Assembly (NCBI RefSeq): GCF_027244095.1
Contig: NC_069662.1
Coordinates: 54,150,001-54,214,000, forward strand
Direction of reading: 5' to 3'
Length of the DNA stretch: 64,000 nt
Source: Hemicordylus capensis
Lineage: Eukaryota > Chordata > Lepidosauria > Squamata > Cordylidae
Part shown: positions 34,160 to 46,600 of the stretch, in pieces
Numbering within the stretch: the first letter of the stretch is position 1
Layout: each line of letters opens with the position of its first letter
Translations under genes and position numbers: made by a program
The notes under the pieces: generated by a model
What the model was told of the DNA's origin: nothing
The model's database searches: none
Seen by the model: the letters and a program-made list of their open reading frames with translations, nothing else

Positions 34160-37100
34160 TCGTGCCTAGCAGATTGCTGAAGTTGCTCTGGTCTCTAAGA
34201 TCGGAGGGACTTCCATTCCTGCATATTCAATTACTCTGCCAAGCCACCTGGACAGGTGGAAGCCTCTCTGTGCACTCAAGCTCTCCATTCCTGAATCTCA
34301 CAGCGACTCCCCTAGTGATAACCTCATCCACAGAGACATCACAACAACCCTCTGCTGATTCAGGAGAAGTGTCACCCATAGTGCTTGAGCGGGGAATTGA
34401 CCTGCTTCTGACCAGCAAGGCGCAACTGAACATCATGGGAGACTTAGAACTTCCCATGGCCCAATGCATATCCAGGCCCCTACTGATGCATTTTCAGACA
34501 TAGGCGCCCAGACCAACCCGGAAGTTGCAGAAGATACTACTACATTGGGTGTAAGGCCCGGTTCCCGCCCCCCACTCAAGATAGCACACCAGAGCTGAAC
34601 CCTCAAGATAGCATACCAGAAGCGGAGAGCACGATGGCCTCTCTTACCACCCTGCTTGGGCTGGATCCAGATCAGCTGGTCGAAAGGACAGAAGTGACAG
34701 TGAGCGCCCAAAATTTTGATAGCACTCCACCAGACATCCAATGATATTCAGCAGACCAGCGTAAAATTGAGGTCCTCACGTGGAATGTCAATGGCTGGCA
34801 CGCTTCTATCTCAGACCCCTCTTTTAGAATCTATTTAGCCTGCCATGATATTATACTGATACAGGAATCCTGGACTACCGGGGACCTTTCACTCAATGGC
34901 TTCCATTCATATACTGTTGGAGCCGTACCCGGGGTAGGCCGTGGCAGATGCAAAGGAGGTTTGGGTGTGCTTATTGCTACCTCGCTGCGCGCATCCTCAA
35001 GACTGCTTCCACCAACTAAGCAATTTGCGATGGCTGTCCTGGTCCAATTCAGCCGATGCAAACTGCTGATAATTAACATCTACCTCCCTCCTCAATGCAG
35101 AGAATCACAGGTCAGAACTTTGTGGACTGAACTCTTATGTAGCAGATCTCATCTACTCCAATCCCAAAGCATATGTGGTGCTGGGCAGTGACTTCAATGC
35201 TAGGATAGGCCTGGATGACTACACCTTATATTCTCAACATAGGGCCTATCCACCCAGCACCGAGGCAGACAGACCCCCTCTTATCTGCCCTTCCAAGGAT
35301 CAAAAGTCAAACTATGCGGGTCTCTGCCTGAGCCAAATGGCCACAAGGCCTGACCTCTCCATTCTGAACGGCTCATTCGAAAAAGACCACCCTGCCAAGT
35401 TCACCTTCCTCGCCAGCACCAGAATGAGCTTGATTGACTATTTCATCACATCAGGGAACCTACTTCCGTTAGTGGAGGGATGGAGGTTATTCCTAAATTT
35501 GATAGTGACCATCTCCCTATCTCGCTACTCCTAAAACCATTCATTCATCAATCACACATTGAGAATCAATACAATCCTTCTATATTTTCAGCAGAGGGAG
35601 TATATTGCCGCGCCAAATGGTCACCACGGCTGGATCAAGAGCTTAGTGAACTACTTGCTTCTGACTGTTTGCATTCTATACACTCATCTAAACAATGACC
35701 CTACTACGCCTCTGGAGTCATACAAAGCATTAGTCCGGGAACTACACCAGCTCCTCTCTTGCAGAACCCATGAACCTCGTGCCCTGCATCAACCGCCTTC
35801 CAAGCACTGGTTTGACAAGGATTGTGTTACTGCCAAAAAAGCTCTCACAAACACCTATTTTTGCCTGATCAAGTTTACAAAACCAGCACTGATTTGAGGG
35901 CTGCACAGAATCTTCTTCAGCAGAAAAAGCAGTATAAACTTCTGCTGGTCCGCAAGAAAAAAGAGGCCATGAAACAGGCCTGGATGGGATTAATCCAGGC
36001 TGCTAGATCTAGGGATTTGGCCATGTTTGGGCGTCTCACAAAGTCCTCTCCCAGTCATGGACCAAATCATCTGGACTGCTACATTCATCCAGGGACCTGG
36101 GAGAAACACTTTTATGATTTATATAAAGATCCCACTGCTGCTTTCAGAGTTTCCTCTAGTGCTATTAAGGACACCCCAGTGTGGGCCCCGGTGTCAGTCT
36201 CAGAGATCCACAGCCTTGTTGCCCAACTGAGGCCAGGAAAGGCTCCAGGGGAGGACCTCACTCCACCGGAGGCTGTCAAAAACAACCTGGATTGGTGGGC
36301 CCCTATTTTGGCATTGCTCTTTACCTCCATCGACACAAATGGCCAAATCCCCAAGGACTTGTAATTGTCCCCATCTTCAAAAAAGGGCAAGAAAGATGAT
36401 CCTGCCAATTATAGACCTATCAGTCTACTTAATACCATTAATAAACTGTACACAAGACACCTTTATGGGAAACTTAGGGATTGACTAGAACAAGAAAAGC
36501 TCCTTGCGGAGGAACAAGCAGGGTTTAGGGAATGGCGCTCTACTATTGATCAATGCCTAGTCCTACAGCACCTCATTGAGAAATATTCCTCGGCTATAAT
36601 AAAATTGATGATGAGAAATATTCCTCCGGTAGGGTGACCTCACTATATGCTGCCTTTATTGATCTCAAAGCAGCATGTGATTCCATCTCATATGCCAAAT
36701 TATGGGAGAAGCTGGAGGCCTCCACAATTGACTGGCGCCTGCTACACCTCATTTGAACCCTGCACCTAGATACTTCGCTCAAAGTGAGATGCAATCCACA
36801 AGGTCACCTTACAAGTGCTATTCTAACACAGAAGGGCATCAAGCAAGGATGTATTCTGGCCCCACTCCTATTCAATTTCTATAGCAACTCAATGGTCGGC
36901 CAGCTCAGCAATACTTATTTTCACCCTCCAAAGCTCGCGGGGAGACATATAGCCATCCTATTATATGCAGATGATGCGGCCATCCTCTCAAGGACCCCCA
37001 CTGGCCTTAGAAGAGCGCTGAGGGCCCCGTTGCTGCATTGTAAGGAAGAATGCCTGGAAATCAATTATCACAAAACTAAAATCATGGCCTTTGCTAGGAG

Positions 37101-38493
37101 GCCCAAGATCTTCTCCTGGAGGATCAAGGGACATAAAGATCGAACAAGTGACTCATTTTAAATACCTGGGAGTAGTCTTTCACTCTGGTGGCTCTAGAAA
37201 AGCCCACGGAGACCATGTGGCCTTAAATGCTCAGAAAAGCTCCTCTGCTATCCTTCAGTTCATGTGTGCAAGAGGAGGCCACTCTTTTCCCGCCGCTCTC
37301 AAACTGTTCCAAGCCAAGTCATTATCTCAAATACTCTATGGCACCCAGCTGGGTCCCTTTCCAAATATTATGACCCTGGAACATGTACAATCTAAGTTCT
37401 TGAGGGTAGAGCTTCGAGTACCAAGATGTGTCTCCAATTCCACTCTTCACCTGGAGTCAGGCCAGATCAAGACTGAGGCTAGGGTGTGGATGGCCACTCT
37501 CTCCTATTGGCTTAGACTATCCTTTTGCCCAATTGGCCTTGCCCCGCTAACCCTTCATGATGATTATCAATCTACCTGGGCTCAGGCAATTGAGACAAGG
37601 CCTCTCCCTCCGTCCCTGCTCACCAAGGGCTACGATCAGGCAAAAACAATAATTAAGCAGCACATTACAGACACTGAGCACCAAATGGACATCAGCAGTG
37701 TCTCAACATTTTATATCAATGAAGAACTTAGATATCTGACCTCTCCTGCAGCATACCTCACTCAATTGGAGCTCCCAAACCAAAGAAGGGCGTTCACTTT
37801 GGCCCATTGCCATGGTCTCTCCTCAGCAGTACTGGAGGGCTGTTACAGAAAGACCCCATTTGCTGAGCATTTATGCCCCTGTGGCTTGGAACAGATCAGA
37901 ACTATTGAGCATGTCCTTCTATTTTGCCTGTTCTATAGAGACATATGTGCTGCCCTAATTTCCCCATTGCTAAGTAAGTTCCCGGGACATATGAGTCAAT
38001 TCTATAATCATTTATTGCTCTCTGACTCTAACTCTGCCATTACAAAGAACGTTGCCAAGTTCTGTGCCGCTGCGATTGGCATCCAGCGAAGGATGATAGG
38101 CGATGAGCCCCCCTAATCTGACTCTTGATTACTGTGGATTGATATCGCACTCGCCCACGCCTCTATACCCATTGTTTTATTGCATTATATTGCATTTTAT
38201 TTACTGCATTTTATTGCATTCCATTGTCTTTTTATTGCTTTGTATACTATACAGTTTTATACCCTCCCTTTTTAACTTATTACCACATTTTATCTTCTTT
38301 ATTTTTTAATAACTTTAGTACAAATGTGTATTTTTAGTTATAGTTTTAGCCTTTTGACGACAAATTAATATCTATTATTTTTAAAAAATCTTAAACTGCA
38401 ATCATCCTTAATTTTAGCTTTGTTACCTGTAATTTTTAATGTGTATTAATTTTATGCTGGTCTCTGACCATAATAAAGGATTAATTGATTGAC
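34160..38493 (+). mobile_element. LINE (Vingi-like), near full length, disabled
   Basis: The order is a degraded first frame (about 34160-34740), endonuclease (IEVLTWNVNGWH near 34770, DFNARIG near 35192, FDSDHLPISLLLKP near 35490), reverse transcriptase (KAPGEDLTPPEAV, AFIDLKAACDSIS, IKQGCILAPLLFNFYSNSM, LLYADDAAILSR) and a long C-terminal frame at 37091-38116. The 3' end reads aataaaggattaattgattg, a GATT-type tail at about 38470-38493. Frame changes occur about six to eight times and there are several stops, for example TGA near 35895 and TAG near 36484. The name Vingi is from motif memory of lizard elements. A second copy fragment is at 45115-46600. Confidence 0.75.
37091..38116 (+). pseudogene. 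LINE (Vingi-like) reverse transcriptase C-terminal part, open
   Basis: 341 codons are open, with FKYLGVVFHSGGSRKAHGDH (the end of the thumb region), then LKLFQAKSLSQILYGTQLG, then a C-terminal Cys/His cluster CPCGLEQIRTIEHVLLFC of the kind seen at the ends of many LINE proteins. It is the best-preserved part of the element. Upstream frames are broken. Confidence 0.75.
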
Positions 38494-38944
38494 TGAATCT
38501 CACAGCCGATGCTGGCCTACAGGACCCGGTAATTATACTTGCAGACATTGCCTTCAGCCCAGCATCTTCTAAGCGAACATCCCTGCCCAACTTCACACAC
38601 ACACACCACTTTCTCTCTCCTTTCTGCTTCCTAGAAAGGTCTCGGTCTCTACTCTCTTCCTTAGGTTGTGTCTGTCAGCTTTCACTGAGTCAGCGTACTC
38701 ACTTTAGCCTGCTCTCCCTATTCTTCCTCCCCTTTCTCTGTTCTCATCTCATTCACTCTGGACTGTTGGCCGGAGGCCAGCATGGGCACCTCCTCCCATC
38801 TCTGCTCTTTCCTCCTCACCCATCCCCTCACCTTCTCACACGTGGATTTTTGCTCTCTTTTCTCCCTCTCTCTGCTTAAAATCGAAACTATAATTGTTGT
38901 GTCTTAGCTAAGAACAACTGCAAGATAACACACATACAGGGTTC
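38494..38944. other. Pyrimidine-rich intron sequence
   Basis: CT-rich on the plus strand (many ctct and ttcc words, a CA run near 38596). No coding or element assignment. Confidence 0.5.
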
Positions 38945-39058
38945 ATTGCTAGTGAGAGAGAAAATGATTTCAACTGCTCTTTATTGCTAGTGAGAGAGAA
39001 AATGATTTCAACTGCTATTCATTTCTAGTGAGGGAAAATTATTTTAACTGCTATTGAA
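38945..39058. repeat. Three tandem copies of a 38-bp sequence
   Basis: The words ttgctagtgagagagaaaat and tttcaactgct repeat at a 38-bp step from about 38945, 38983 and 39021. The third copy is more diverged. Confidence 0.85.
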
Positions 39059-39227
39059 AACACTACACTACACTGAGGTAGAAAACCAATTGATTGATTT
39101 TGCTTAACTGCTTAGATGTAACCATTTGCCTTAATAAAATTTATAAAACTGCAGTTGTGTGTGATGTCTCTTCTCTTCCTCACTCCCGATTGATCCATCA
39201 CCTCAGAGCCGAACCAGGGGTAGCCTC

Positions 39228-40230
39228 TGTTGGCTAAGATGGGAGGGGCTGTGTGCTCCCTCTCTCCTTTGCAGAGAGGGCATTGCAGCCTGCTTGCAAC
39301 AACATACAAACTAATCCTCTTTCAATGCTCCAAGGCTTTCCATCACATGAAAATGGTGGGGTTCATGGTCACCAACAATGCTGCCAATATCAGTAAGGCA
39401 GCTGAGCAGGGTTAGTTTGTGTCCATTGATTGTGTGGCATACACTCTGAACCTGGTCATGTGGGATGCACTTGGCCCTTCTGGGGTTGCAACCAGGTGAG
39501 ACATGCATGCTGCAGGTGCTGGGCACCATCTTGCTGCTGCTACGGCTGCTCTTGTGGAGAGCTGCCGCAAGATAGCACCTTTCTCCTACTGGAGCAAAAA
39601 GGGTAGGTGGATGCTCAAGGAGAGGCAGCTTGAGCTCCATCTACCTGAACACCTGTTCCTCAGGATGTTCCGACCTGGTGGAACTCCACCTTTCTCTTGC
39701 TCCGGTACCTGTCAGAGCAAGAACTGGCCATCCACACCCTGGAAAGGAGGCATGGCTTGGAAGTGTGCAACCTATCCAACCAGGACTGGGCGCTCCTTTC
39801 CAAGGTTTTCTTGGCACTCAAGAAGTTCTTTGTTGCCACAAACAGCTTGTGTGCCGAGACAGCAATGCTGAGCCAGGCTTTGCCAGCCGTTCTTCACCTC
39901 CAGAAGATGATAGGTGAGCTTCAGACCGAAGACTGGAGTGCTGGATTGGCTCAGCAACCCCTTGGGTGCATAGGCAGCACATTTGTCCTGCCTATGTGAC
40001 CCAAGGATGAAGGGCAAAGCTGTCATCCCTGACAAGCTGCTCAGGTGGAGGGACCTCCTGGTTGCAGAGGTTAGGCAAGCAGAGAGGAGAGGAGGCTGGG
40101 GCGCAACCAGGAGGAGGGTGCTTGAATGCCTACTGCTAGTGCACAGTCAATCCCTAGCACCAGCATATCTCTGCTGTTTCCCGGTCCAGGACCATGGTGT
40201 CCCTGGCAGGGCCAAGTGAATCAGCAGTTC
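39228..40230 (+). pseudogene. hAT transposase relic, middle and C-terminal parts
   Basis: Readable pieces in shifting registers include HHMKMVGFMVTNNAANISKA (catalytic-core word VTNNAANI), SIDCVAYTLNLVMWDALGP (the C-x2-H-like insertion region) and RYLSEQELAIHTLE followed by LEVCNLSNQDWALLSKVF. These belong to the same BED-type hAT transposase group as 32380-33300. Strand and order fit a single element split by about 6 kb of later insertions. At least four breaks. Confidence 0.7.
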
Positions 40231-40234
40231 CGCC

Positions 40235-40560
40235 AATATCTACCCACCCACCCACAGGATCCTATGGGGTTTGGGGGAAAGGTTAAATTTTTGTTAAAAA
40301 TTGCCCACTTGCCCATTTCTTTTGTGGACTGGGTGGTAGGTAGCACCCACCATGCAACCCACTTTGGTATCCCTAGGAAAGACCCATGAAGAACAATGGG
40401 GTGATTTGAGTTTCCTATTGTTCCCTATGGATGAATGAGTCGAATCGATTTGGGTTGATTCATTGAAACAGCTGGCAATGGCCACTGTTTCAATGAATTG
40501 ATTTGAATGTTTTGCGATTTGATTTGAGTTCAAATTGAATTACAAAATCAAATTCATGTT
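40235..40560. repeat. MITE-like repeat related to the inverted repeat at 12.3-13.0 kb
   Basis: Shared words with 12880-13040 include gggtggtaggt and an AT-rich attttgttaaaaat core. The right part is a series of tgaatcgattt and ttgaatt words. Ends and duplication are not defined. Confidence 0.4.
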
Positions 40561-41193
40561 GTTCTCTACTGAAGACATTTACTTGACACTTGAGGACACC
40601 TGATCTTGAAGAGCTCATTGGGCAGAGATCAATACTAGTAGAATTGTAACTGTTTCCTAATATTGGGCATAGATCGGTACAAAGCATATCAGGGTCAAAT
40701 TAGGCTCAGAAGGAGAAACTGAAACCAGAGGCATCCCCAAATGCACAAGCATGACACCAGAATCAGGGTGGACAGTCTATACAATAGTGACAATATAAAT
40801 GTTTGGAACAATATGCTTCTTGCCAGATACTGAACTAGCATAGGAAGACAATCTGCCCATGCTGCAAGGGAGTGCTTTCCTGCTCATTTCTCTTTAGGGA
40901 ACATTATCTGAGGGGATCCCTCCTTCACTCTTTTACATCTTACAAGGTTCACATCAATAATACCAATCCAACAAAGTCATCCTGCCAAAGAGAGGAAAAG
41001 TAAATGTCAGGAAAATACTGATACCACTCAAGGATCCCAGCATCAGTATACTGGGTGATAAATTTAGAAAGGAATCTGTAAACTGGATAAATGGACACCA
41101 GCATCTATTGACAAGAAATACACACATACACAACTTCACAGCCCAAATTGTCAATGCAACTTCAGAGCTACTGATGAACAGCTGGGAGAACAC
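40561..41193. other. ZMAT1 intron sequence, nothing recognised
   Basis: AT-rich sequence between the repeat block and the exon at 41198. No element or coding pattern seen. Confidence 0.5.
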
Positions 41194-41197
41194 TTAC

Positions 41198-41297
41198 TTA
41201 ATCTGATGCTTATTTCCTTGCATGTGAGACTGGTACATTTCTATGGATGTGAGACTAATGCTGCATATGGGGCACACATAGTTGCCAACCCCAACTG
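41198..41297 (-). pseudogene. ZMAT1: ZMAT1 exon, fourth zinc finger
   Basis: Reads AVGVGNYVCPICSISLTSIE and then MYQSHMQGNKHQI, matching human [20 protein letters not shown] closely. It joins in phase to the exon before it and, across a 10-kb intron, to the last exon (the split AA|A lysine codon). Acceptor gttttttag, donor gtaagt. No damage seen. Confidence 0.9.
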
Positions 41298-42040
41298 CTA
41301 AAAAACACAACAGAACAATGTTTAGAGAGGATGCAATAAATATGACCTCCCTCCCCAGCATCTTGTCCCTTTTGTGCAGGACATTTTTGCCAAGAAGCCG
41401 AAAAGGTCCAGAAAAAAGTCTCACATTGTCTTGCAGCTGCACAACAACACATATGTGACAACAGGTATAAAGACTGCACACCCAAAACAGAACAAAAACC
41501 GATAACAATTATTGCTAAAACAACTGGAAAAACACAGATCTCCATATACAAATACAGTACCTAGTGCCTTAGGAATTAATGCTATTACTGATTGAAATAT
41601 ATAATGTGATAAATCTGTTGCTGGAAAGGACTCTACTGATTCTGGGGATGGAATATCTGAATGCTCATTCATGTAAAAATAAATTCTACACATTGATAAG
41701 TAACAAGTTATAGAAAATGTGAGACTTTCCCCCCCTGCTATGTTGGTTTCATTTGGGCAAGGACTTTTTTCATGCTGCAGGGGAGGGTTCAAAAATTCAA
41801 TGCCCCACCTGCAATATGAAGCAATGCAGTCCAGCCACAGTCACTGCACCATATTTACTTATAATAAAGTGAATATCCCGCTTTTCTCTGCAAAGCAGAC
41901 TCAAGGCAAATTACAATTCAAATCAACAAAACAAATGAAAAATAAATACAATAAAAAGCACATGGTGCCTTCTCATCATACACTCATGCTCAGTTAAGAC
42001 AAAGTGGACGAAGTGTCTCCTCTCCATACTGTTTGTTTAC

Positions 42041-42307
42041 CATTGGCCTTGGATTCCATAGGGATTGCCTCGCTCCCTATCTCGGCCATCAGCTTCTTGC
42101 GTGCTTCGTTCCTCTTGTGCTTCTTGCCCACATAATGCTGACGAGCCATGAGTGGGTTGTTAGAAGATGCTGAGCAGAGCTTACAATACTTCTCTGGGTC
42201 ATCCAGATCCAGTGTTATGCCAGAGGATGAAGATGGGTCTTCAGCATCAGTCTCCTGTGAGGTCTTCTCAGCAGTTGACTCTGGCAGAGCTGGAGTCACA
42301 GAAGGAC
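42041..42307 (-). pseudogene. ZMAT1: ZMAT1 exon, third zinc finger
   Basis: A Ser/Thr/Glu-rich start leads to LDLDDPEKYCKLCSASSNNP and LMARQHYVGKKHKRNEARKK, a third finger close to those of ZMAT4 and ZNF346. As far as I recall, the human ZMAT1 protein lacks this finger, so the longer form would be ancestral. Acceptor tttgtcccag, donor gtaaac. The exon itself is open. Confidence 0.85.
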
Positions 42308-42846
42308 CTGGGACAAAGTGGAAGAAAGGTCCATTGCAAAAGTCCATTGCATAGAATGTCTCCCTACTGAAACAGCTGAGAAGGCGGGGTGTGGGGGAAG
42401 GAGAAAGAAATGGGAGTAGCAGCCCTGCTCTCTTTGGGATGTTACATTAATGTAATTAATGTAATGGAATTAATTAATGTAAAAAATAAATAAATTAAGA
42501 GGGAATGTGTCCTTGTAGCTCTGCAATCTCAAGAAAGGTCACCTGAAACACTTGCCCCCAGCTCTTTTTAATGGGCTTCTCTCTCCCTGGTTGAGAACTA
42601 GTTTTATTGGTGGGCCTCTCTGAATGTGACTATGCCTGCAAGTGGTTGGTCACTGCTCCCTCCCTTCCGCCTGCATTGGATTAAACGGCATGGGAATGTG
42701 GGAAGAGAAGGAAGGCAATTCCTTTGGACCCCATTAGTTCTCTGATTAAAATGATACTTCTCTGATTAAAAGGAAGGTTTCACCCCAGAAAGAGGGACAG
42801 CAAATCATAGCAAATCACTGAGAACATAAAAATGACAGGGTCTTCA

Positions 42847-43026
<180 letters not shown>

Positions 43027-43264
43027 CTAGTGTTCAACTGAGGAGTTGTGCCCTGATGATATTCTCTCTTTTTCGAGGGCAAGAGGAAAGAAAATGAGAA
43101 CGTGGGCATACATGGTAAAAAAATGAGAACAAAAACTGAGTGGGTCCCATGCTGCGGATTGTGGTTAAAAAGCTCACCCCTGGTCTGAAAAGGTTGGTAA
43201 TTACATGTTAATAAGCAACTATCCATAGAACAGCATTGTTAATGCAGTGGAAGAGTAACATCAC

Positions 43265-43369
43265 CTGGAAATTCACGTATTGTTTCTTCTGCTTATTGGG
43301 TTCCTTTCCCTCCTCTTGTTCACTGCGCATTTGTAAATAAAGTCAGACTTTTTGAGCATGCCTTTTACC
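43265..43369 (-). pseudogene. ZMAT1: ZMAT1 exon, end of first finger and linker, with in-frame stop
   Basis: Reads GKRHAQKV, then TGA at 43343-43345, then LYLQMRSEQEEGKEPNKQ and the end KQYVNFQ. It aligns with the human stretch EKHAQNVSFYFQMHGEQ. The stop fits a C-to-T change at a CGA codon. Acceptor attttccag and donor gtgatg are good. Phase is 0 on both sides. Confidence 0.88.
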
Positions 43370-44144
43370 CTGGAAAATATAGGCCATCGTTTAAAATCAG
43401 GATCTACCTATTTTTCAGAAGACACATAGACTTCAACACTCGCAAATTTTGAGGAGAGTTTGCATTTCAGAGGAGGGGGACATCACCAGAGGGTACATCT
43501 TTACCTGCTCTCATGGCTCATACCTGATTCAGAAAGCAGCAGCACAATATATTTGGGACAGAGGTGGCATGTGTGCAAATCTCAAGCCAGACATTCTTCT
43601 GTGTAAGCTCCCATTAACATGAATGAGACCTGTGTAAGAGCACTCTAGTGATCTACTACAGTTCCCATTTGGGCAGGTAAACGCCCTTATGAAATGCACC
43701 CAGAAATGCCAAGTTGGTTAGGCAGGAAATAAAATAGACAGGACAAATGAGAAGACAGAACATCGGATTGACAACTAGAATAGTTAAACTGGCAGTAAAA
43801 GGTCTGAATGCTTGCTTGCTCAATTTGAAAGGTGAGGTCCATAAAACGTGTGGTTAAGTCTCTAGGTCAAGGGGGGAAATCCCCCAAGAGTCAGAGAGTA
43901 CGACTACAAAAAGTGTAGCACTATGTGGATGCCTGCTTGTTCAGTTTGTAAATACAGAGCTATTACAAAAATGCTGCAAGTCTCCAGTACTCTTTCCTCA
44001 CAAGGAAACAGACTAGGAGTGACTATCCCTGGATTTTCTCTTTGTTTGGGGAAAAAGGAGTCATAAAAACTGCTTTGTAAACTGTTGTTACTGAAAAGCA
44101 GCATGGAAATATGGACGATGATGATAACAAACACTACTACTATG
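43370..44144. other. ZMAT1 intron sequence, nothing recognised
   Basis: Ordinary AT-rich intron sequence between the exon at 43265-43369 and the MITE at 44153. Frames here are short and without family resemblance. Confidence 0.5.
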
Positions 44145-44152
44145 TTCTATCT

Positions 44153-44667
44153 CAGGGCTGCACAACTCAAATGCCCTGGTGGGCCGGAACCATCCACAAC
44201 TTGATGTGCAGGGGCCGAGCTCAAATTTTTAGCACATTATGACATTAAAATTAAATATTATTAGTTACTTGTGGATCTCTTCTCCTTGTCAATGGACCCA
44301 TGGTTTCAACCAAGGACAGTGGCCAGAGAATAGGTCCTATCACTGCTCAATCAGTGGGGCCCCTGGAGTGCATGCCAGGCCAGCCCCAAACAAATGCCAA
44401 GTCCTCTCCTCTCCCTAAATTGTTGTTGCTTTCTTGCTGTAATGCTTGGCATGCTTACATGGGAGTAAGCCTCACTGGGCACACCATGGAGCATATTTCT
44501 GAGAAAGCATGCACAGGATGGCGCTATAAGGTAGTTTCTTTGCTGGTCAAATGACCGTAACAATAAGGTAGTTTCCAGCTCCAGTGTTGCTGCAGGATAC
44601 CTGGGGGCCAGTAAAATAGTCCCTGCGGGCCGAATCCGGCCCCTGGGCCTTATGTTGTGCAGGCCTG
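44153..44667. mobile_element. hAT-type MITE, 515 bp, beside a ZMAT1 exon
   Basis: The ends are cagggctgcacaac and, in reverse complement, caggcctgcacaac. The exact 8-bp duplication ttctatct stands at 44145-44152 and 44668-44675. Inner words gggccggaa and gggccgaatccggcccctgg mark a common vertebrate-type hAT MITE. It lies 27 bp from the donor of the exon 44695-44792. Confidence 0.95.
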
Positions 44668-44672
44668 TTCTA

Positions 44673-44804
<132 letters not shown>

Positions 44805-45114
44805 TTAAGGATACAACCATCAGTACAGAGGGGAGACTCATTTATTTATCAGTCATACTGAAAAACCTGAATGCAGGATGATGAAAACCAGGGGTGTAAT
44901 AGTCTACCCATCTATGCATGGCTTCTCTGCTCCTGATGCCTGTCCTTTAAATCCAGGTCAGGCGGCTAGGAGAGCTTGCACATGCTCTTTCCAGCAGAAC
45001 CAGGAAGAATGCTAAGGCACTCTGTCTTAGAGGGCTGGGGGAGAGAGGGTACAAACACAAATTGTGGCGATAGTGCTCTTTCCCTAGGCAACTGAAGATG
45101 TGTAGGCACCCAGA

Positions 45115-46600
45115 GCTCTTGTTCCTCAGCAAGGAGATTTTCCTGTTCCAGCCAATCCCTGTTTCCTGTACTGGTGTCTCGCATAAAGTTTGCTGATGGT
45201 GTTGAGCAAACGGATGGGTCTGTAATTGGCAGGATTATCCTTCTTGCCCTTTTTAAATATGGGGGCAATGATCACTACCCCCAAGTCCTTGGGAATTTGA
45301 CCATTTGTGTCTATATAGGTAAAGAGTGATGCCAGGATAGGGGCCCACAAGTCCAGATTATTTTAACAGCCTTTGGTGTAATAAGGTCTTCACCTGGAGC
45401 CTTTCCTGGTCTTAGTTGGGCAACTAGACTGTGGATCTCTGAAGTTAACATCGGAGCCCATGCTGAAGTATCCTCAATGGCGCAGGAGGAGCTTCTACAA
45501 ACGGCAGCAGGGTCTTTGTATAAATCATGAAAGTGTTTCTCCCAGATTCCTGGATGAATATGACAATCCAAGTGATTTCGGCCATAGCTGGGAGAGTGCT
45601 TTGTAAGACGCCGGAACATGGCAGAGTCTTTGGATCTAACGGCCTGAATGAGTCCCATCCAGGCCTCTTTCATGGCCTCTTTTTTCTTACGGGCCAGCAG
45701 AAGTTTGTACTGTCTTTTCTGCTGAAGAAGATTCTGTGCGGCCCACAGACCAGAGCTAGATTTATAGACTTGATAGGTGTTGGCAAGGGCTTTTTGGTGT
45801 TAACACAGTCCTTATCAAACCATTGCTTGGAGGCCGATTGACGCTGTACACGTGGCTCACGGTTCTTACGAGAGAGGAGCTGCTGTAGTTCCTAGACTAG
45901 GGCATTGTAGAGCTCCAAAGGCGCACAAGTAGGGTCATTATTTAGTAGGGATGATTGGATGCATTGCAGGTGGTCAGAGGCAAGTAGTGCTTGATCCAGT
46001 TGTGGTGACCATTTAGCATGGCAGTATGCTCTTCCCACCAAGGATATGGAGGGGTTGTAGTAGATCTCTATGTGGAACTGATAAATGAAAGGCTTCAGGA
46101 GTAGCGAAATGGGAAGATGGTCACTGTCAAATTTGAGGGTAACCTCAAATCTCTCCACCGAAGGAAGCAGGTTCCTTGAGGTGATAAAGTAATCAATCAG
46201 GCTCATTCTGGAGCCAGCGAGATAGGTAAACTTGGCAGGGTGATCATTTTCAAACGGGCTGTTCAGAATGGAGAGGTTAAGTCTGGTGGTCATTAGACTC
46301 AAACAAAGACCCGCATAATTTGACCTTTGGTCCTTAGAGGGACAGATAAGAGGAAGCCCGTTTGCCACGGGAGCAGGGCTGGGTGGATGGGCCCTCTGTT
46401 GAGTGCATGGTCGTCAGGGCCCAGTCTGGCATTTAGGTCATCACCCATCACCACAAATGCATCAGGAATGGAGAGAAGGCGATCTGCTATGTAGTTTTCA
46501 AGTTCAGTCCACATTGCTCTGACCTATAGCTTCTTACATTGGGGAGGGAGACAGATATTAATGATCAACAGTTTGCATCGGCTGAATTGGACTGTCTCCC
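45115..46600 (-). mobile_element. LINE (Vingi-like) fragment, second copy
   Basis: On the minus strand it covers the endonuclease (FVVMGDDLNARLGPDDHAL, then RMSLIDYFITSRNLLPS and FDSDHLPISLLLKPF) and the start of the reverse transcriptase (RPGKAPGEDLITPKAV, then NYRPIRLLNTISKLYARH). It corresponds to about 35050-36520 of the copy at 34160-38493. Both ends are truncated and frames shift several times. Confidence 0.8.
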
